From assembly GCA_001725355.1 (NCBI GenBank), contig MEGD01000020.1, positions 1 to 64,000 on the forward strand: 64,000 bases of DNA, in the 5' to 3' direction. The position numbers and the translations under genes were made by a program. The number at the start of each line of letters is the position of its first letter. Within the stretch, counting starts at the first letter, position 1. Source of the DNA: Novosphingobium sp. SCN 66-18. GTDB lineage: Bacteria; Pseudomonadota; Alphaproteobacteria; Sphingomonadales; Sphingomonadaceae. This document shows positions 52,031-60,601 of this stretch, piece after piece. Below the pieces are notes generated by a model, which searched no databases, was not told where the DNA came from, and was given only the letters and a program-made list of their open reading frames with translations.

Positions 52031-52058
52031 TTGACAATTTAACGACGTTAAGTAAACT
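52031..52058 (+). promoter_or_regulatory. Promoter and TetR operator of the Rieske oxygenase gene
   Basis: TTGACA (52031-52036) and TAAACT (52053-52058), 16 bp apart, form a promoter toward the oxygenase. TTAACGACGTTAA (52039-52051) lies between them as a perfect 6-1-6 palindrome. A TetR dimer there would block RNA polymerase and, because the gap is short, the tetR promoter too. Confidence 0.7.
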
Positions 52059-52088
52059 CGGGCGCACGGTTTTTGGGAGAGAAGCCCG

Positions 52089-53138
52089 ATGATTCATGTG
52101 CGCAACGCCTGGCACGTAGCCTGCTGGTCGATGGACCTGGAGGCGGAAAAGCCCTTCGCGATCACCATGGCCAACGATCCCGTGGTGATCTTCCGTACCG
52201 CCAGCGGGCGCATCGTGGCGCTGGAGGATCGCTGCGTCCACCGGCTGGCGCCGCTGTCGCTGGGCCGCTGCGAGGGCGAGGCGCTGCGCTGCCTGTACCA
52301 CGGCCTGAAGTTCGAGGCAGACGGCCGGTGCAGCGAAATTCCGGGGCAGGAGACGATCCCCGCCACCGCCCGGGTGCGCAGCTATCCCGTGGTGGACCGC
52401 CACAGCTGGATCTGGGTGTGGCTGGGCGATCCCGCGCTGGCCGATCCGGCGCTCATCCCGCCGGCGGTCGGGTTCGACGATCCGGACTACATTCTCGGCC
52501 GGGGCCAGCTCGACTATGCCGCCGAGGCCCGGCTGATCCACGACAACCTGTGCGATTTCACGCACCTTGCCTTCGTCCACGCCAACAGCTTCGGCGCGGA
52601 CGAGGAATGGGCGCGCACGCGGCCCAAGGTCACGCAACTGCCGCGCGGCGTGCGGTTCGAACGCTGGGTCCGCGGGCAGAGGCGCAGCACGATCAACGGC
52701 GGCCTGGAGCCGGTCGACCTGTGGAGCTGCTACGAATACCACGTCCCCGGCATCCTGCTGATGCCCGGCGCCAGCTATCCCGCCGGCACCGCCGACCGGC
52801 TGCGCGACGCGCCGCCGCCGCCCGATCTGCCCAGGACCGGCGTCACCTTCACCAGCCAGGCCGTGACCGCGCTGACCGACAGCACCAGCCGCTATTTCTT
52901 CAGCTGGGGGCCGCACCGCGATCATGGCGACGAAGCGCTGCGCGACCGGCTGATGGGCGTGGCGGGAATGGCCTTCGCCGAAGACAAGACCATGATCGAG
53001 GCGCAGCAGAAGGTGATCGACCGCGATCCCGCGCGGCCGGTCCTGCCGGTCACGTTCGACAAGGGCGTGGTGCTTTTCAACCGCCTGGTCGAACGGCTGG
53101 CGCGCGAGGAGCGGGACGGCGTTTCCGCCGCGGCCTGA
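52089..53138 (+). CDS. Rieske non-haem iron oxygenase (vanillate demethylase-like alpha subunit)
   Basis: The 349-residue protein has a Rieske [2Fe-2S] site, CVHRLAPLSLGRCEGEALRCLYH (C-x-H and C-x2-H), and a catalytic iron site DNLCDFTHLAFVHANS with an Asp/His pair. The overall layout and length are those of vanillate O-demethylase oxygenase (VanA-like) and related O-demethylases. No ferredoxin reductase gene follows. Substrate is unknown; regulation by the divergent TetR gene is likely. Confidence 0.87.
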   Translation: MIHVRNAWHVACWSMDLEAEKPFAITMANDPVVIFRTASGRIVALEDRCVHRLAPLSLGRCEGEALRCLYHGLKFEADGRCSEIPGQETIPATARVRSYPVVDRHSWIWVWLGDPALADPALIPPAVGFDDPDYILGRGQLDYAAEARLIHDNLCDFTHLAFVHANSFGADEEWARTRPKVTQLPRGVRFERWVRGQRRSTINGGLEPVDLWSCYEYHVPGILLMPGASYPAGTADRLRDAPPPPDLPRTGVTFTSQAVTALTDSTSRYFFSWGPHRDHGDEALRDRLMGVAGMAFAEDKTMIEAQQKVIDRDPARPVLPVTFDKGVVLFNRLVERLAREERDGVSAAA

Positions 53139-54158
53139 TCAGATCAGGCCGGCCAGCGGGCTGGAGGGATCGGCGTACTTCCTCGTGCCCATTCGCCCCG
53201 CGCGATAGGCTTCGCGGCCGGCCTCGGTGGCCAGCTTCATCGCCCGCGCCATGCGCACCGGGTCCTTCGCCTCGGCGATCGCGGTGTTCATCAGCACGCC
53301 GTCGCAGCCCAGTTCCATCGCCACCGCTGCGTCCGATGCGGTGCCCACGCCGGCATCGACCAGCACCGGCACGCTCGCGCCTTCCACGATCAGGCGGATC
53401 ATCACCCGGTTCTGGATGCCAAGGCCCGAACCGATCGGCGCGCCCAGCGGCATCACCGCCACCGCGCCGGCGCTTTCCAGTTGCTTCGCCGCGATCGGAT
53501 CGTCCGAACAGTAGACCATCGGCAGGAAGCCTTCGTTGGCCAGGATTTCCGTGGCGCGCAGCGTTTCGCGCATGTCGGGATAGAGCGTCTTCGCCTCGCC
53601 CAGCACTTCCAGCTTGACCAGATCCCAGCCGCCCGCCTCGCGCGCCAGGCGCAGCGTGCGGATCGCGTCCTCGGCGGTGAAGCAGCCGGCGGTATTGGGC
53701 AGGTAGGTGATTTTCTTCGGATCGATGAAGTCCGTCAGCATCGGCGCCTTGGGATCGGAAATGTTCACGCGGCGCACGGCGACGGTGACGATCTCCGCGC
53801 CCGAGGCGGCGACGGCGGCGGCGTTCTGCGCGAAGTCCTTGTACTTGCCGGTGCCCACGATCAGGCGCGAGCGGAAAGTGCGGCCCGCAACTGTCCAGCT
53901 GTCATCCTCGTTCACGCCCTGCATTCCTTCTTCTTGCCCGCCGCCCACGAAGTGGACGATCTCCAGCACATCGCCATCCGCCAGCGCGACATCGGCCAGC
54001 GTCGAACGCGGCGCGATCTCGCCGTTGCGCTCGACCGCGACCTTGGCCGGATCGAGCCCGATCGCGCGCACCAGATCGGCGATCGAACCCGGCGCGGCGC
54101 GGCGCGTTTCGCCATTGACGGTGATCGAAAGCGAAGCGGGGGAAGGGCTGGCATCCAT
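53139..54158 (-). CDS. thiG: ThiS-ThiG fusion, thiazole synthase
   Basis: Makes the thiazole phosphate of thiamine. Residues 1-80 are a ThiS-like sulfur carrier domain ([26 protein letters not shown] ... [11 protein letters not shown]) and residues 85-339 are ThiG ([40 protein letters not shown] with the Schiff-base Lys, and [18 protein letters not shown]). Free ThiS needs a terminal GG for activation, while here the GG is followed directly by Gln and the ThiG part. The gene ends next to the oxygenase stop (convergent). Confidence 0.93.
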   Translation of the reverse strand: MDASPSPASLSITVNGETRRAAPGSIADLVRAIGLDPAKVAVERNGEIAPRSTLADVALADGDVLEIVHFVGGGQEEGMQGVNEDDSWTVAGRTFRSRLIVGTGKYKDFAQNAAAVAASGAEIVTVAVRRVNISDPKAPMLTDFIDPKKITYLPNTAGCFTAEDAIRTLRLAREAGGWDLVKLEVLGEAKTLYPDMRETLRATEILANEGFLPMVYCSDDPIAAKQLESAGAVAVMPLGAPIGSGLGIQNRVMIRLIVEGASVPVLVDAGVGTASDAAVAMELGCDGVLMNTAIAEAKDPVRMARAMKLATEAGREAYRAGRMGTRKYADPSSPLAGLI

Positions 54159-54221
54159 GCCCGCCGCTTTAGCGTGCGGGGCGCGGCGTGCAAGCGTGCG
54201 CTCAGGGGCAGGAGTAGCCGC

Positions 54222-54593
54222 TCAGCAGCCGCGCCGCATGTTGATGAGGTGCGCCGTCGCCACCAGTACCACGCCGCCGATGGTCAGCACCGCTTCCTGC
54301 GTGCCGTGCCCGGTCACGACCGCCGCCGCCATCAGCGCCAGGCCGGTTCCGCCCACGGCGAGCGGCAGGACATGGCCGTGCCGCAGCGCGCCAAGGCCGA
54401 TCGTGGTGGCGCCAACCGTCAGGGCCAGCACCAGACCGATGCGGTGGATCGCCGGGTCCAGCAGCACGCCGCCGCCCACACCCAGCAGGCCGACCAGGAA
54501 AACGCCGGCCAGGCAATGCAGCAGGCACAGCCCCGAAAGGAGCACGCCGAACCGGTCGAGCCGGGAACGCAGGGCCTGCAGCGCGTGATTCAT
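54222..54593 (-). CDS. MerC-domain membrane protein
   Basis: The 123-residue protein has four helices and the MerC-domain start LDRFGVLLSGLCLLHCLAGVFLVGLLG, with the LCLLHC cysteine pair used for metal transfer in MerC proteins. It ends in HLINMRRGC, adding another cysteine. Outside mer operons, such proteins are tied to metal uptake. A palindrome just upstream (54607-54621) may be its metal-responsive operator. Confidence 0.82.
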   Translation of the reverse strand: MNHALQALRSRLDRFGVLLSGLCLLHCLAGVFLVGLLGVGGGVLLDPAIHRIGLVLALTVGATTIGLGALRHGHVLPLAVGGTGLALMAAAVVTGHGTQEAVLTIGGVVLVATAHLINMRRGC

Positions 54594-54606
54594 GGCAGTG
54601 CATATA

Positions 54607-54621
54607 TGTTACACTGTATCA
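54607..54621 (-). promoter_or_regulatory. Palindrome in the MerC gene promoter
   Basis: TGTTACA-C-TGTATCA is a 7-1-7 inverted repeat with one mismatch, flanked by TGCA at 54599 and 54623. It begins 14 bp upstream of the ATG at 54593. Its shape fits a Fur-superfamily (Zur-like) site. Assignment to a given regulator is inference. Confidence 0.45.
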
Positions 54622-54629
54622 TTGCACAA

Positions 54630-54690
54630 GAGGGCATCCCGTTTCTGATGCGGGATTCCCGCTTGCGCTGGAACGACGTCGGTGGGACAG
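54630..54690. repeat. REP-like element upstream of ctaA
   Basis: The stretch contains TCCCG...CGGGA palindromic arms (ATCCCGTTTCTGATGCGGGAT at about 54636-54656) followed by TCCCGCTTGCGCTGGAACGAC. It belongs to the same style of dispersed REP-like sequence as the pair around the GIY-YIG gene, though it is a different subtype. Confidence 0.6.
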
Positions 54691-54700
54691 GCTGAGGCCC

Positions 54701-55774
54701 ATGGAATCCGCGATCCCCTCTCCGTTCGCCGCCCCGCGCGAAGCGCGCGCCGCGCCGCTGGCCATTGCCCGCTGGCTGTTGATCGTGGCGGCGATGGTGG
54801 CGATGATCGTCGTGGTCGGCGGGATCACCCGGCTGACCGAGTCGGGGGTCTCGATCACCGAATGGAAGCCGGTGACTGGCGCCCTGCCGCCGTTGACCGA
54901 TGCGCAGTGGCAGGCCGAGTTCGACGCCTATCGCCAGACGCCGCAATATCGCCTGGTCAACGGCCCGGCGGGCATGACGCTGGCGGACTACAAGTTCATC
55001 TTCTTCTGGGAATGGGTCCACCGCCTGCTGGCACGCACGATCGGCATGGTCTTCGCGCTGCCGCTGGCGTGGTTCTGGGTGAAGGGGCGCATTCCTGCGG
55101 GCTACAAGCCGCGCCTGCTGGCGCTGCTGGCGCTGGGCGGGCTGCAGGGCGCGGTGGGCTGGTGGATGGTGAAGTCCGGCATCGTCCACGACATCAAGGT
55201 CAGCCATTTCCGCCTGGCCGCGCATCTCCTGGTGGCGCTGGTGACGCTGGCCGGCCTCGTATGGACCGCGCTGGACCTGCGCGCGCTGGCGCGGGGCCGG
55301 GCGCGCGCGCGGCTGACCGGCTTTTCAGGGCTGGCGCTGGCGATGCTGGTGCTGCAACTGTTCTACGGCGCGCTGCTCGCGGGCCTGCGCGCGGGCACGG
55401 CAGCAGGCGGCGGCTGGTTCAACTGGGATGCCTGGCCGCTGATGCAGGGCAGTTTCTTTCCCGCCGGCATCGACTGGTCGCATGGCGGGGCGCATGCCTT
55501 CCTGTCCGATCCGTTCCTCGTTCATTTCGTCCACCGCTGGTGGGCCTGGGCGGTGGTGGCGGTGCTGGTGGTGATGGGGCGCAAGCTGCGCAAGGTGCAG
55601 GCGCGGCCCGCCTCGATCGCCATCCACAGCGCTTTCGGCACGCAGATTCTGCTCGGCATCGCCACGGTGATGAGCGGTGTGGCGATCTGGATCGCGGTGG
55701 CGCACCAGCTGGTCGGCGCGCTGCTGGTAGCCGCGACGACGTGGGGCGCGCACGCGCTCGGCCAGAAGCGCTGA
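54701..55774 (+). CDS. ctaA: CtaA/Cox15, haem A synthase
   Basis: Converts haem O to haem A for cytochrome aa3 oxidase. The 357-residue protein has eight helices, with the first RWLLIVAAMVAMIVVVGGITRLTESGVSITEWKPVTGALPP, WEWVHRLLARTIG (haem-binding His) and HFVHRWWAWAVV in the second half; HLRLAAH-type histidines lie between (FRLAAHLLVALV). Complete and of normal length. It is followed after 6 bp by cutA. Confidence 0.93.
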   Translation: MESAIPSPFAAPREARAAPLAIARWLLIVAAMVAMIVVVGGITRLTESGVSITEWKPVTGALPPLTDAQWQAEFDAYRQTPQYRLVNGPAGMTLADYKFIFFWEWVHRLLARTIGMVFALPLAWFWVKGRIPAGYKPRLLALLALGGLQGAVGWWMVKSGIVHDIKVSHFRLAAHLLVALVTLAGLVWTALDLRALARGRARARLTGFSGLALAMLVLQLFYGALLAGLRAGTAAGGGWFNWDAWPLMQGSFFPAGIDWSHGGAHAFLSDPFLVHFVHRWWAWAVVAVLVVMGRKLRKVQARPASIAIHSAFGTQILLGIATVMSGVAIWIAVAHQLVGALLVAATTWGAHALGQKR

Positions 55775-55780
55775 TTCGCC

Positions 55781-56134
55781 ATGGCGGACGGCGCGGCGCT
55801 GATCTGGAGCCCTTTCGCCAGCCGCGCCGACGCGGAAGCGGCCGCCGGCGCGCTGCTCGATGCCGGGCTGATCGCCTGCGCCAATATTCTGCCGGGCATG
55901 ATCTCGCTTTATACCTGGCAGGGCGAGCGCGGCGCTGGCGAGGAAGTGGCGATGCTGGGCAAGACGACCGCTGCTACGCTTGAAGCCGCCGTGGCGAAAC
56001 TGGCGGAAATCCATCCCTACGATTGTCCCGCGATCGTCGGTTGGCGCGCCGATACGGCGGCACCGGCAACGCTCGCGTGGCTGGCCGCGGAGACCGGTAA
56101 AAACGCTGAAGGCGCCCCGCGGGAGCAGGGTTGA
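55781..56134 (+). CDS. cutA: CutA1-family divalent cation tolerance protein
   Basis: The 117-residue protein has the CutA core LLDAGLIACANILPGMISLYTWQGE and IHPYDCPAIVGW. CutA proteins are trimers linked to copper or other metal tolerance with no defined activity. The tail after GW is short and Ala-rich. Close spacing after ctaA suggests an operon. Confidence 0.88.
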   Translation: MADGAALIWSPFASRADAEAAAGALLDAGLIACANILPGMISLYTWQGERGAGEEVAMLGKTTAATLEAAVAKLAEIHPYDCPAIVGWRADTAAPATLAWLAAETGKNAEGAPREQG

Positions 56135-56136
56135 CG

Positions 56137-56162
56137 CGAGAAGGTATTATTTTACCTCCTCG
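56137..56162 (+). other. Stem-loop after cutA
   Basis: CGAGAAGGTA-TTATTT-TACCTCCTCG forms a 10-bp stem with one mismatch, beginning just after the cutA stop. There is no following T run, so it may act in mRNA stability or attenuate transcription before the ribosomal genes. TTGACT at 56180-56185 is a -35 candidate for rplM. Confidence 0.45.
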
Positions 56163-56277
56163 AAAACCCGCGCGAATGCTTGACTCGGAAGGGCTCTTGC
56201 AACAAAGGCGCGCTTCCTCACTGCGATGCGGGCCTTTTGTCTGCGTGCGGTGCACAGATTAGGGAACCGTTCCAGCC

Positions 56278-56757
56278 ATGAAGGCTCTCAGCAAGGTCAC
56301 CCGGTCGATTAAGCCGGCCGAGGTTGAAAAGAAGTGGCATCTGATCGATGCCGATGGATTGGTGCTTGGCCGTCTCGCCGTCATCATCGCCAATATCCTG
56401 CGCGGCAAGCACAAGCCGAGCTTCACCCCGCACGTCGATTGCGGCGATCACGTCGTCGTCATCAACGCGGACAAGGTGCGCCTCACGGGCAACAAGCTCA
56501 AGGCGAAGACCTATTACAAGCACACCGGCTATGCCGGCGGCATCAAGGCGGTCACCGCCGACAAGGTGCTGGGCGGCCGCTTCCCCGAGCGCGTGCTCGA
56601 AAAGGCGGTTGAACGCATGATCCCGCGCGGCCCGCTCGGCCGTGACCAGATGCGCGCGCTCCACCTCTATGCCGGTACCGAGCATCCGCACGGCGGCAAC
56701 CAGCCCGAAGCGTTCGATGTCGCTTCGCTCAACCGCAAGAACAAGGTGGGCGCATAA
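56278..56757 (+). CDS. rplM: RplM, 50S ribosomal protein L13
   Basis: The 159-residue protein has L13 markers: [49 protein letters not shown] and [33 protein letters not shown]. It has a short N-terminal extension of [10 protein letters not shown]. The stop and the rpsI start overlap by one base (TAATG), so the two are translationally coupled. Confidence 0.97.
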   Translation: MKALSKVTRSIKPAEVEKKWHLIDADGLVLGRLAVIIANILRGKHKPSFTPHVDCGDHVVVINADKVRLTGNKLKAKTYYKHTGYAGGIKAVTADKVLGGRFPERVLEKAVERMIPRGPLGRDQMRALHLYAGTEHPHGGNQPEAFDVASLNRKNKVGA

Positions 56758-57308
56758 TGTCGGATACCCCCAACTCCACCGATTCCGTTTCGAGCCTGGC
56801 GGATCTCAAGAACCTGACCGCTGCCGCTCCCGCCGCAGAGGCTCCGGCCGCTTCGGATGATGCCGCTCCGGTCGTTCCCGCCGCTCCGCCCGCGCCGCTG
56901 CGCGATCGCGAAGTGGACGCCTATGGCCGTTCCTACGCCACCGGCCGCCGCAAGGACGCCGTGGCCCGCGTGTGGCTGAAGCCCGGTTCGGGCAAGATCG
57001 TGGTCAACGGCCGCGATCAGGAAGTCTACTTCGCCCGCCCGACGCTGCGCCTCGTCATCAACCAGCCCTTCCAGGTCGCTGGTCGCGAAGGCCAGTACGA
57101 TATCATCGCCACGGTCAAGGGCGGCGGTCTCTCGGGTCAGGCCGGTGCGGTGAAGCACGGCATCGCCCAGGCGCTGTCGAAGTTCGAGCCGGCGCTGCGT
57201 GGCGCCGTCAAGGCCGCCGGCTTCCTCACCCGCGACAGCCGCGTGGTCGAGCGCAAGAAGTACGGCCGGGCCAAGGCTCGCCGCAGCTTCCAGTTCTCGA
57301 AGCGCTAA
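56757..57308 (+). CDS. rpsI: RpsI, 30S ribosomal protein S9
   Basis: The C-terminal 130 residues are S9: [45 protein letters not shown] and the basic end [17 protein letters not shown], whose Lys/Arg tail reaches the ribosomal P site. The first 50 residues are an Ala/Pro/Asp-rich extension typical of sphingomonad S9. A strong terminator follows. Confidence 0.97.
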   Translation: MSDTPNSTDSVSSLADLKNLTAAAPAAEAPAASDDAAPVVPAAPPAPLRDREVDAYGRSYATGRRKDAVARVWLKPGSGKIVVNGRDQEVYFARPTLRLVINQPFQVAGREGQYDIIATVKGGGLSGQAGAVKHGIAQALSKFEPALRGAVKAAGFLTRDSRVVERKKYGRAKARRSFQFSKR

Positions 57309-57338
57309 GTCTTTCGGCCTTACGGTCGATTCCGAAAG

Positions 57339-57367
57339 AGGGGCTGGCGCTTGCCGGCCCCTTTTTT
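57339..57367 (+). terminator. Intrinsic terminator after rplM-rpsI
   Basis: AGGGGCTGGC-GCTT-GCCGGCCCCT is a 10-bp stem with one G-U pair and a 4-base loop, directly followed by TTTTTTGTTG. It ends the ribosomal operon 31 bp after the rpsI stop. Confidence 0.9.
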
Positions 57368-57394
57368 GTTGCCCTGTATCAAGCGGAGTAACCC

Positions 57395-58114
57395 ATGGCC
57401 TTCCTTCCCGCCGCCGGCGGCAGACTGGGCTGGGCGCGCGGCGCCATCGGCGCGCTGATCGGGATCGCCGTGGCGGGCGTGCTGACGCGCCTTCTCGCAC
57501 AGTCCGTCGCACAGGCGGGCGCGTTCGGGCCAAGCCTGTTCGGGGTGGGGGTGGCCGGTCTGCCCTGGCTGGTCGCGCCGCTGGGGGCGGCCGCCGTGCT
57601 GGTCTTCGCGGTGCCAGCCAGCCCGCTCGCGCAGCCCTGGCCGGTAATCGGTGGCAACATGATCTCCGCCGCCGTGGGTCTCGCGGCCGGCCACTGGATC
57701 GCCGAGCCATGGCTCGCCGCAAGCCTGGGCGTGGGCTGCGCGATCGCGCTGATGGCAATGGCGCGCTGCCTGCACCCGCCCGGCGGAGCCTGCGCGCTGC
57801 TCTGCGCGCTGGGCGCGGGCGCAAACGGCTGGGGCTGGTCTTTCCTGCTGATGCCGCTGGCGCCGAACGTGCTGGCGCTGGCCGCTTCCGGGTGGCTCTA
57901 CAACCGGCTGACCGGCCACCCCTGGCCGCATCATCCCGCGGCACTGCCTGCGCTGCCACCGGATACCTGGGCTGGCACGTACGACATCGCCGATCTCGAT
58001 GCGGTGCTGGCGGATTGGGACGAAGTGCTCGACATCGATCGCGAGGATCTCGACGCCCTGTTCCGCGCCCTGGAGCGGCGCGTGCAGGCGCGCTGGGAAA
58101 GCGCGCGCCAGTAA
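57395..58114 (+). CDS. HPP family membrane protein
   Basis: The 239-residue protein has four to five membrane segments and the namesake HPPGGA in CLHPPGGACALLCALGA, plus GGNMISAAVGLAAGHWI. HPP proteins are linked to nitrite or other small-anion transport in chloroplasts and cyanobacteria. A soluble C-terminal tail (about residues 180-239) has DIADLDAVLADWDEVLDIDREDLDALF, acidic and helical. The function here is unknown. Confidence 0.85.
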   Translation: MAFLPAAGGRLGWARGAIGALIGIAVAGVLTRLLAQSVAQAGAFGPSLFGVGVAGLPWLVAPLGAAAVLVFAVPASPLAQPWPVIGGNMISAAVGLAAGHWIAEPWLAASLGVGCAIALMAMARCLHPPGGACALLCALGAGANGWGWSFLLMPLAPNVLALAASGWLYNRLTGHPWPHHPAALPALPPDTWAGTYDIADLDAVLADWDEVLDIDREDLDALFRALERRVQARWESARQ

Positions 58115-58125
58115 CGGGTCTGACT

Positions 58126-58596
58126 CTAGGCGGGGCAGGCCTGCAACAGCGCGACGGCGCGCACGGTGGCGTCGAACAGGCGTTCGTGCCGGTCGCTTCG
58201 CACGAAGCCGGCGATCGTGGCGTCGAAACGCGCGCGGTCGCCCAGGCAGGTCGAACGGACCAGTTCGGCCAGCGTCGCCTCATCCGGCGACATGGCAAGG
58301 CAGCACGGCCGGTTGACCATGAAGGCCTCCGGCCAGGTCGCCACGATCGCGCGAACCAGATCGTGCACGCCCACGGCGGCCTCGACGCTGCGATAGCGCT
58401 GGGCCAAGTCCGGCACGGGATCGCGCGCCGCCCGTTCGAACAGCGCGCACAGCCGCATCGCCATGACCGCGTGCAGCCCGATCAGCGACAGGCCGCGGAT
58501 GTCCTGCGGGCGGGCCAGCGCGCGCACCGATTCGGCAAAGCGTTGGGGCAACGCGCCCGGCGCTCCGGCACCGGTACCGTGGGTCTGGGCAGGCAT
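58126..58596 (-). CDS. Hypothetical protein behind Fur-like boxes (DUF6628-like)
   Basis: The 156-residue protein (ATG 58596) is mainly helical, with GLSLIGLHAVMAMRLCALFERAARDPVPDLAQRY and FMVNRPCCLAMSPDEATLAELVRS, where a Cys pair follows NRP. I take it as similar to the DUF6628 type, with low certainty. Two palindromes resembling Fur boxes lie between it and nadE, so it may be iron-regulated. An upstream ATG would add 10 residues but is less likely. Confidence 0.55.
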   Translation of the reverse strand: MPAQTHGTGAGAPGALPQRFAESVRALARPQDIRGLSLIGLHAVMAMRLCALFERAARDPVPDLAQRYRSVEAAVGVHDLVRAIVATWPEAFMVNRPCCLAMSPDEATLAELVRSTCLGDRARFDATIAGFVRSDRHERLFDATVRAVALLQACPA

Positions 58597-58610
58597 CGAA
58601 TCTCCTTTCC

Positions 58611-58672
58611 TGCGATCTATTCGCAAGGAGACTATGCGCGCCCTACCTTCTCGTCAATGCGAATCATTCGCA
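58611..58672 (-). promoter_or_regulatory. Two Fur-box-like palindromes
   Basis: TGCGAAT-C-ATTCGCA at 58658-58672 is a perfect 7-1-7 inverted repeat; TGCGATC-T-ATTCGCA at 58611-58625 is the same motif with one mismatch. They lie 47 bp apart in the promoter region of the gene ending at 58126 and just after nadE. They match the pattern of bacterial Fur sites (7-1-7). Confidence 0.6.
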
Positions 58673-58679
58673 ATAAGGA

Positions 58680-60362
58680 TTAACCCGTGCGGAAGCCGTG
58701 CGAGATCGGGTAGCGCCGGTCGCGTCCGAAATTGCGCATGCCCAGCTTCACGCCGGGGGGCGCCTGCCGCCGCTTGTATTCGGCCACGTGCAGCAGCCGT
58801 TCGATCCGCACCACCACATCGCGGTCGAAACCCTCGGCAACCAGCTGCTCCACGCTCTTTTCGTGCTCCACCAGCCCGAACAGGATCGCATCGAGTACGT
58901 CGTAGGGTGGCAGCGAATCCGAATCCTTCTGATCGGGCCGCAGTTCGGCGCTGGGCGGCTTCGTGATCACCCGATCGGGCATGACCGCGCCCTCCGGCCC
59001 CAGCCCGATCTTGGGCTTGCGCGTGTTGCGCCAGCGCGAAACCGCGAAGACCGTGGTCTTGTAGGCATCCTTGAGCGGATTGTAGCCGCCGTTCATGTCG
59101 CCGTAGATCGTGGCGTAGCCCACGCTCATCTCGCTCTTGTTGCCGGTCGTCACCAGCATCGGCCCGAACTTGTTCGACAGCGCCATTAGCGTCACGCCGC
59201 GAATGCGCGACTGGATGTTTTCCTCGGTCAGGTCGGGCTGGCGGCCGGCGAAGGCGGGGGCCAGCATCTCGGCAAAGCCCGCCACCGCCGGTTCGATCGG
59301 GATCGTGTCGATCCGGCACCCCAGCAGCCGCGCGCATTCGGCCGCGTCCTCAAGGCTTTCGGCGCTGGTGTAGCGGCTGGGCAGCATCACGCACCACACC
59401 CGGTCCGCGCCCAGCGCATCGACCGCGATCGCCGCGCACAACGCCGAATCGATCCCGCCGGACAGCCCCAGCACCACGCCGGGGAAGCGGTTCTTCTCCA
59501 CGTAGTCGCGCAGCGCCATCACCATCGCGCAGTAGATGTCCTCGGGGTGTTCGGTCGGTTCGTTGACCTCGGCCGGCTCGCACCGCCAGCGATAGCCGGC
59601 GCCCACCGGCACGCGGTTCCAGCGCGTGTGGACGATCGCCTCTTCCCAGTCCGGCAGCTGCGCCCACAGCGCCCCCTCGGGGCCGACCACGAAGCTGGCC
59701 CCGTCGAACACGATCTCGTCCTGTCCGCCCACGCGGTTCAGGTAGGCCAGCGGAATGCCGGTATCGATCGCGCGGCGCTTGGCCACGCCGTCGATGCGCA
59801 GCACGTCCTTGTCGATCTCGTAGGGGCTGCCGTTGACGCAGATGAAGATGTCCGCGCCCAGTTCGGCCAGGTGGCGGCAGACGTCGGGATGCCAGATGTC
59901 CTCGCAGATCGGCAGGCCCAGCATCGCGCCCTTGAACAGCACCGGCTCGGGCAGCGGCCCCGGCAGGAAATAGCGCTTTTCGTCAAACGTGCCGTAGTTC
60001 GGCAGTTCGTACTTGAAGCGCGTGGCGACGACCTTGCCTCCGTCCAGCAGCGCCACCCCGTTGTGCAGCGCGCCGTCGCGCACGAAGACAGAGCCGACCA
60101 GCATGGCGGGGCCGCTGTCCGCCGTGGCTTCGGCCAGCCGGGTGAGTTGGAGCGCGGCGCGTTCGATCAGCGCCGGCTTCTGGATCAGATCCTCCGGCGG
60201 ATAGCCGACAAGCTGCATTTCCGGGAACACGATCAGATCGCAGGCGCCGTCCGTCTCCGCGATGGCGCGGCGGCGCGCGGCCAGCATCGTGTCGGCATTG
60301 CCGGCAAGATCGCCAACGGTCTGGTTCAACTGGGCAAGGGTGATCGTGAGAGTATCGGCCAT
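58680..60362 (-). CDS. nadE: NadE, glutamine-dependent NAD+ synthetase
   Basis: Amidates NaAD to NAD+ in the last step of NAD synthesis. The first 260 residues are a nitrilase-type glutaminase (catalytic Glu in LIVFPEMQLVGYPPEDL, Cys in LGLPICEDIWHP), the rest the synthetase with P-loop VLGLSGGIDSALCAAIAVDALG and TGNKSEMSVGYATIYGDMNGGYNPLKD. Full length (560 residues), so glutamine rather than only ammonia should serve. Confidence 0.96.
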   Translation of the reverse strand: MADTLTITLAQLNQTVGDLAGNADTMLAARRRAIAETDGACDLIVFPEMQLVGYPPEDLIQKPALIERAALQLTRLAEATADSGPAMLVGSVFVRDGALHNGVALLDGGKVVATRFKYELPNYGTFDEKRYFLPGPLPEPVLFKGAMLGLPICEDIWHPDVCRHLAELGADIFICVNGSPYEIDKDVLRIDGVAKRRAIDTGIPLAYLNRVGGQDEIVFDGASFVVGPEGALWAQLPDWEEAIVHTRWNRVPVGAGYRWRCEPAEVNEPTEHPEDIYCAMVMALRDYVEKNRFPGVVLGLSGGIDSALCAAIAVDALGADRVWCVMLPSRYTSAESLEDAAECARLLGCRIDTIPIEPAVAGFAEMLAPAFAGRQPDLTEENIQSRIRGVTLMALSNKFGPMLVTTGNKSEMSVGYATIYGDMNGGYNPLKDAYKTTVFAVSRWRNTRKPKIGLGPEGAVMPDRVITKPPSAELRPDQKDSDSLPPYDVLDAILFGLVEHEKSVEQLVAEGFDRDVVVRIERLLHVAEYKRRQAPPGVKLGMRNFGRDRRYPISHGFRTG

Positions 60363-60601
60363 GCCCCGTTCCTAGGCGGCAACGCCCTGCGCGGGCAAGT
60401 CACCATGCGTCCGTATGCGTCCGTTCAAGGGCAAAGCCCGGAATGACGCGCCGGTGGCGGCCCGACGGGGGGCGAGGGTGGGGACGAATGTGTCTCTGCC
60501 GTTGCAAAGCTGTCATCTTGGGCTAAGGGCGCGGGAAAGACCATCAGTCCGTCTGGTTCATTCTGTCAGTCCACGCTTTCAGGCTCATTGGGGAACGACG
60601 C

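Noticed and set aside
54159-54221. A TPP riboswitch upstream of the thiS-thiG gene.
   Set aside because: The gap is only about 60 bp to the next gene and has none of the conserved TPP-aptamer segments.
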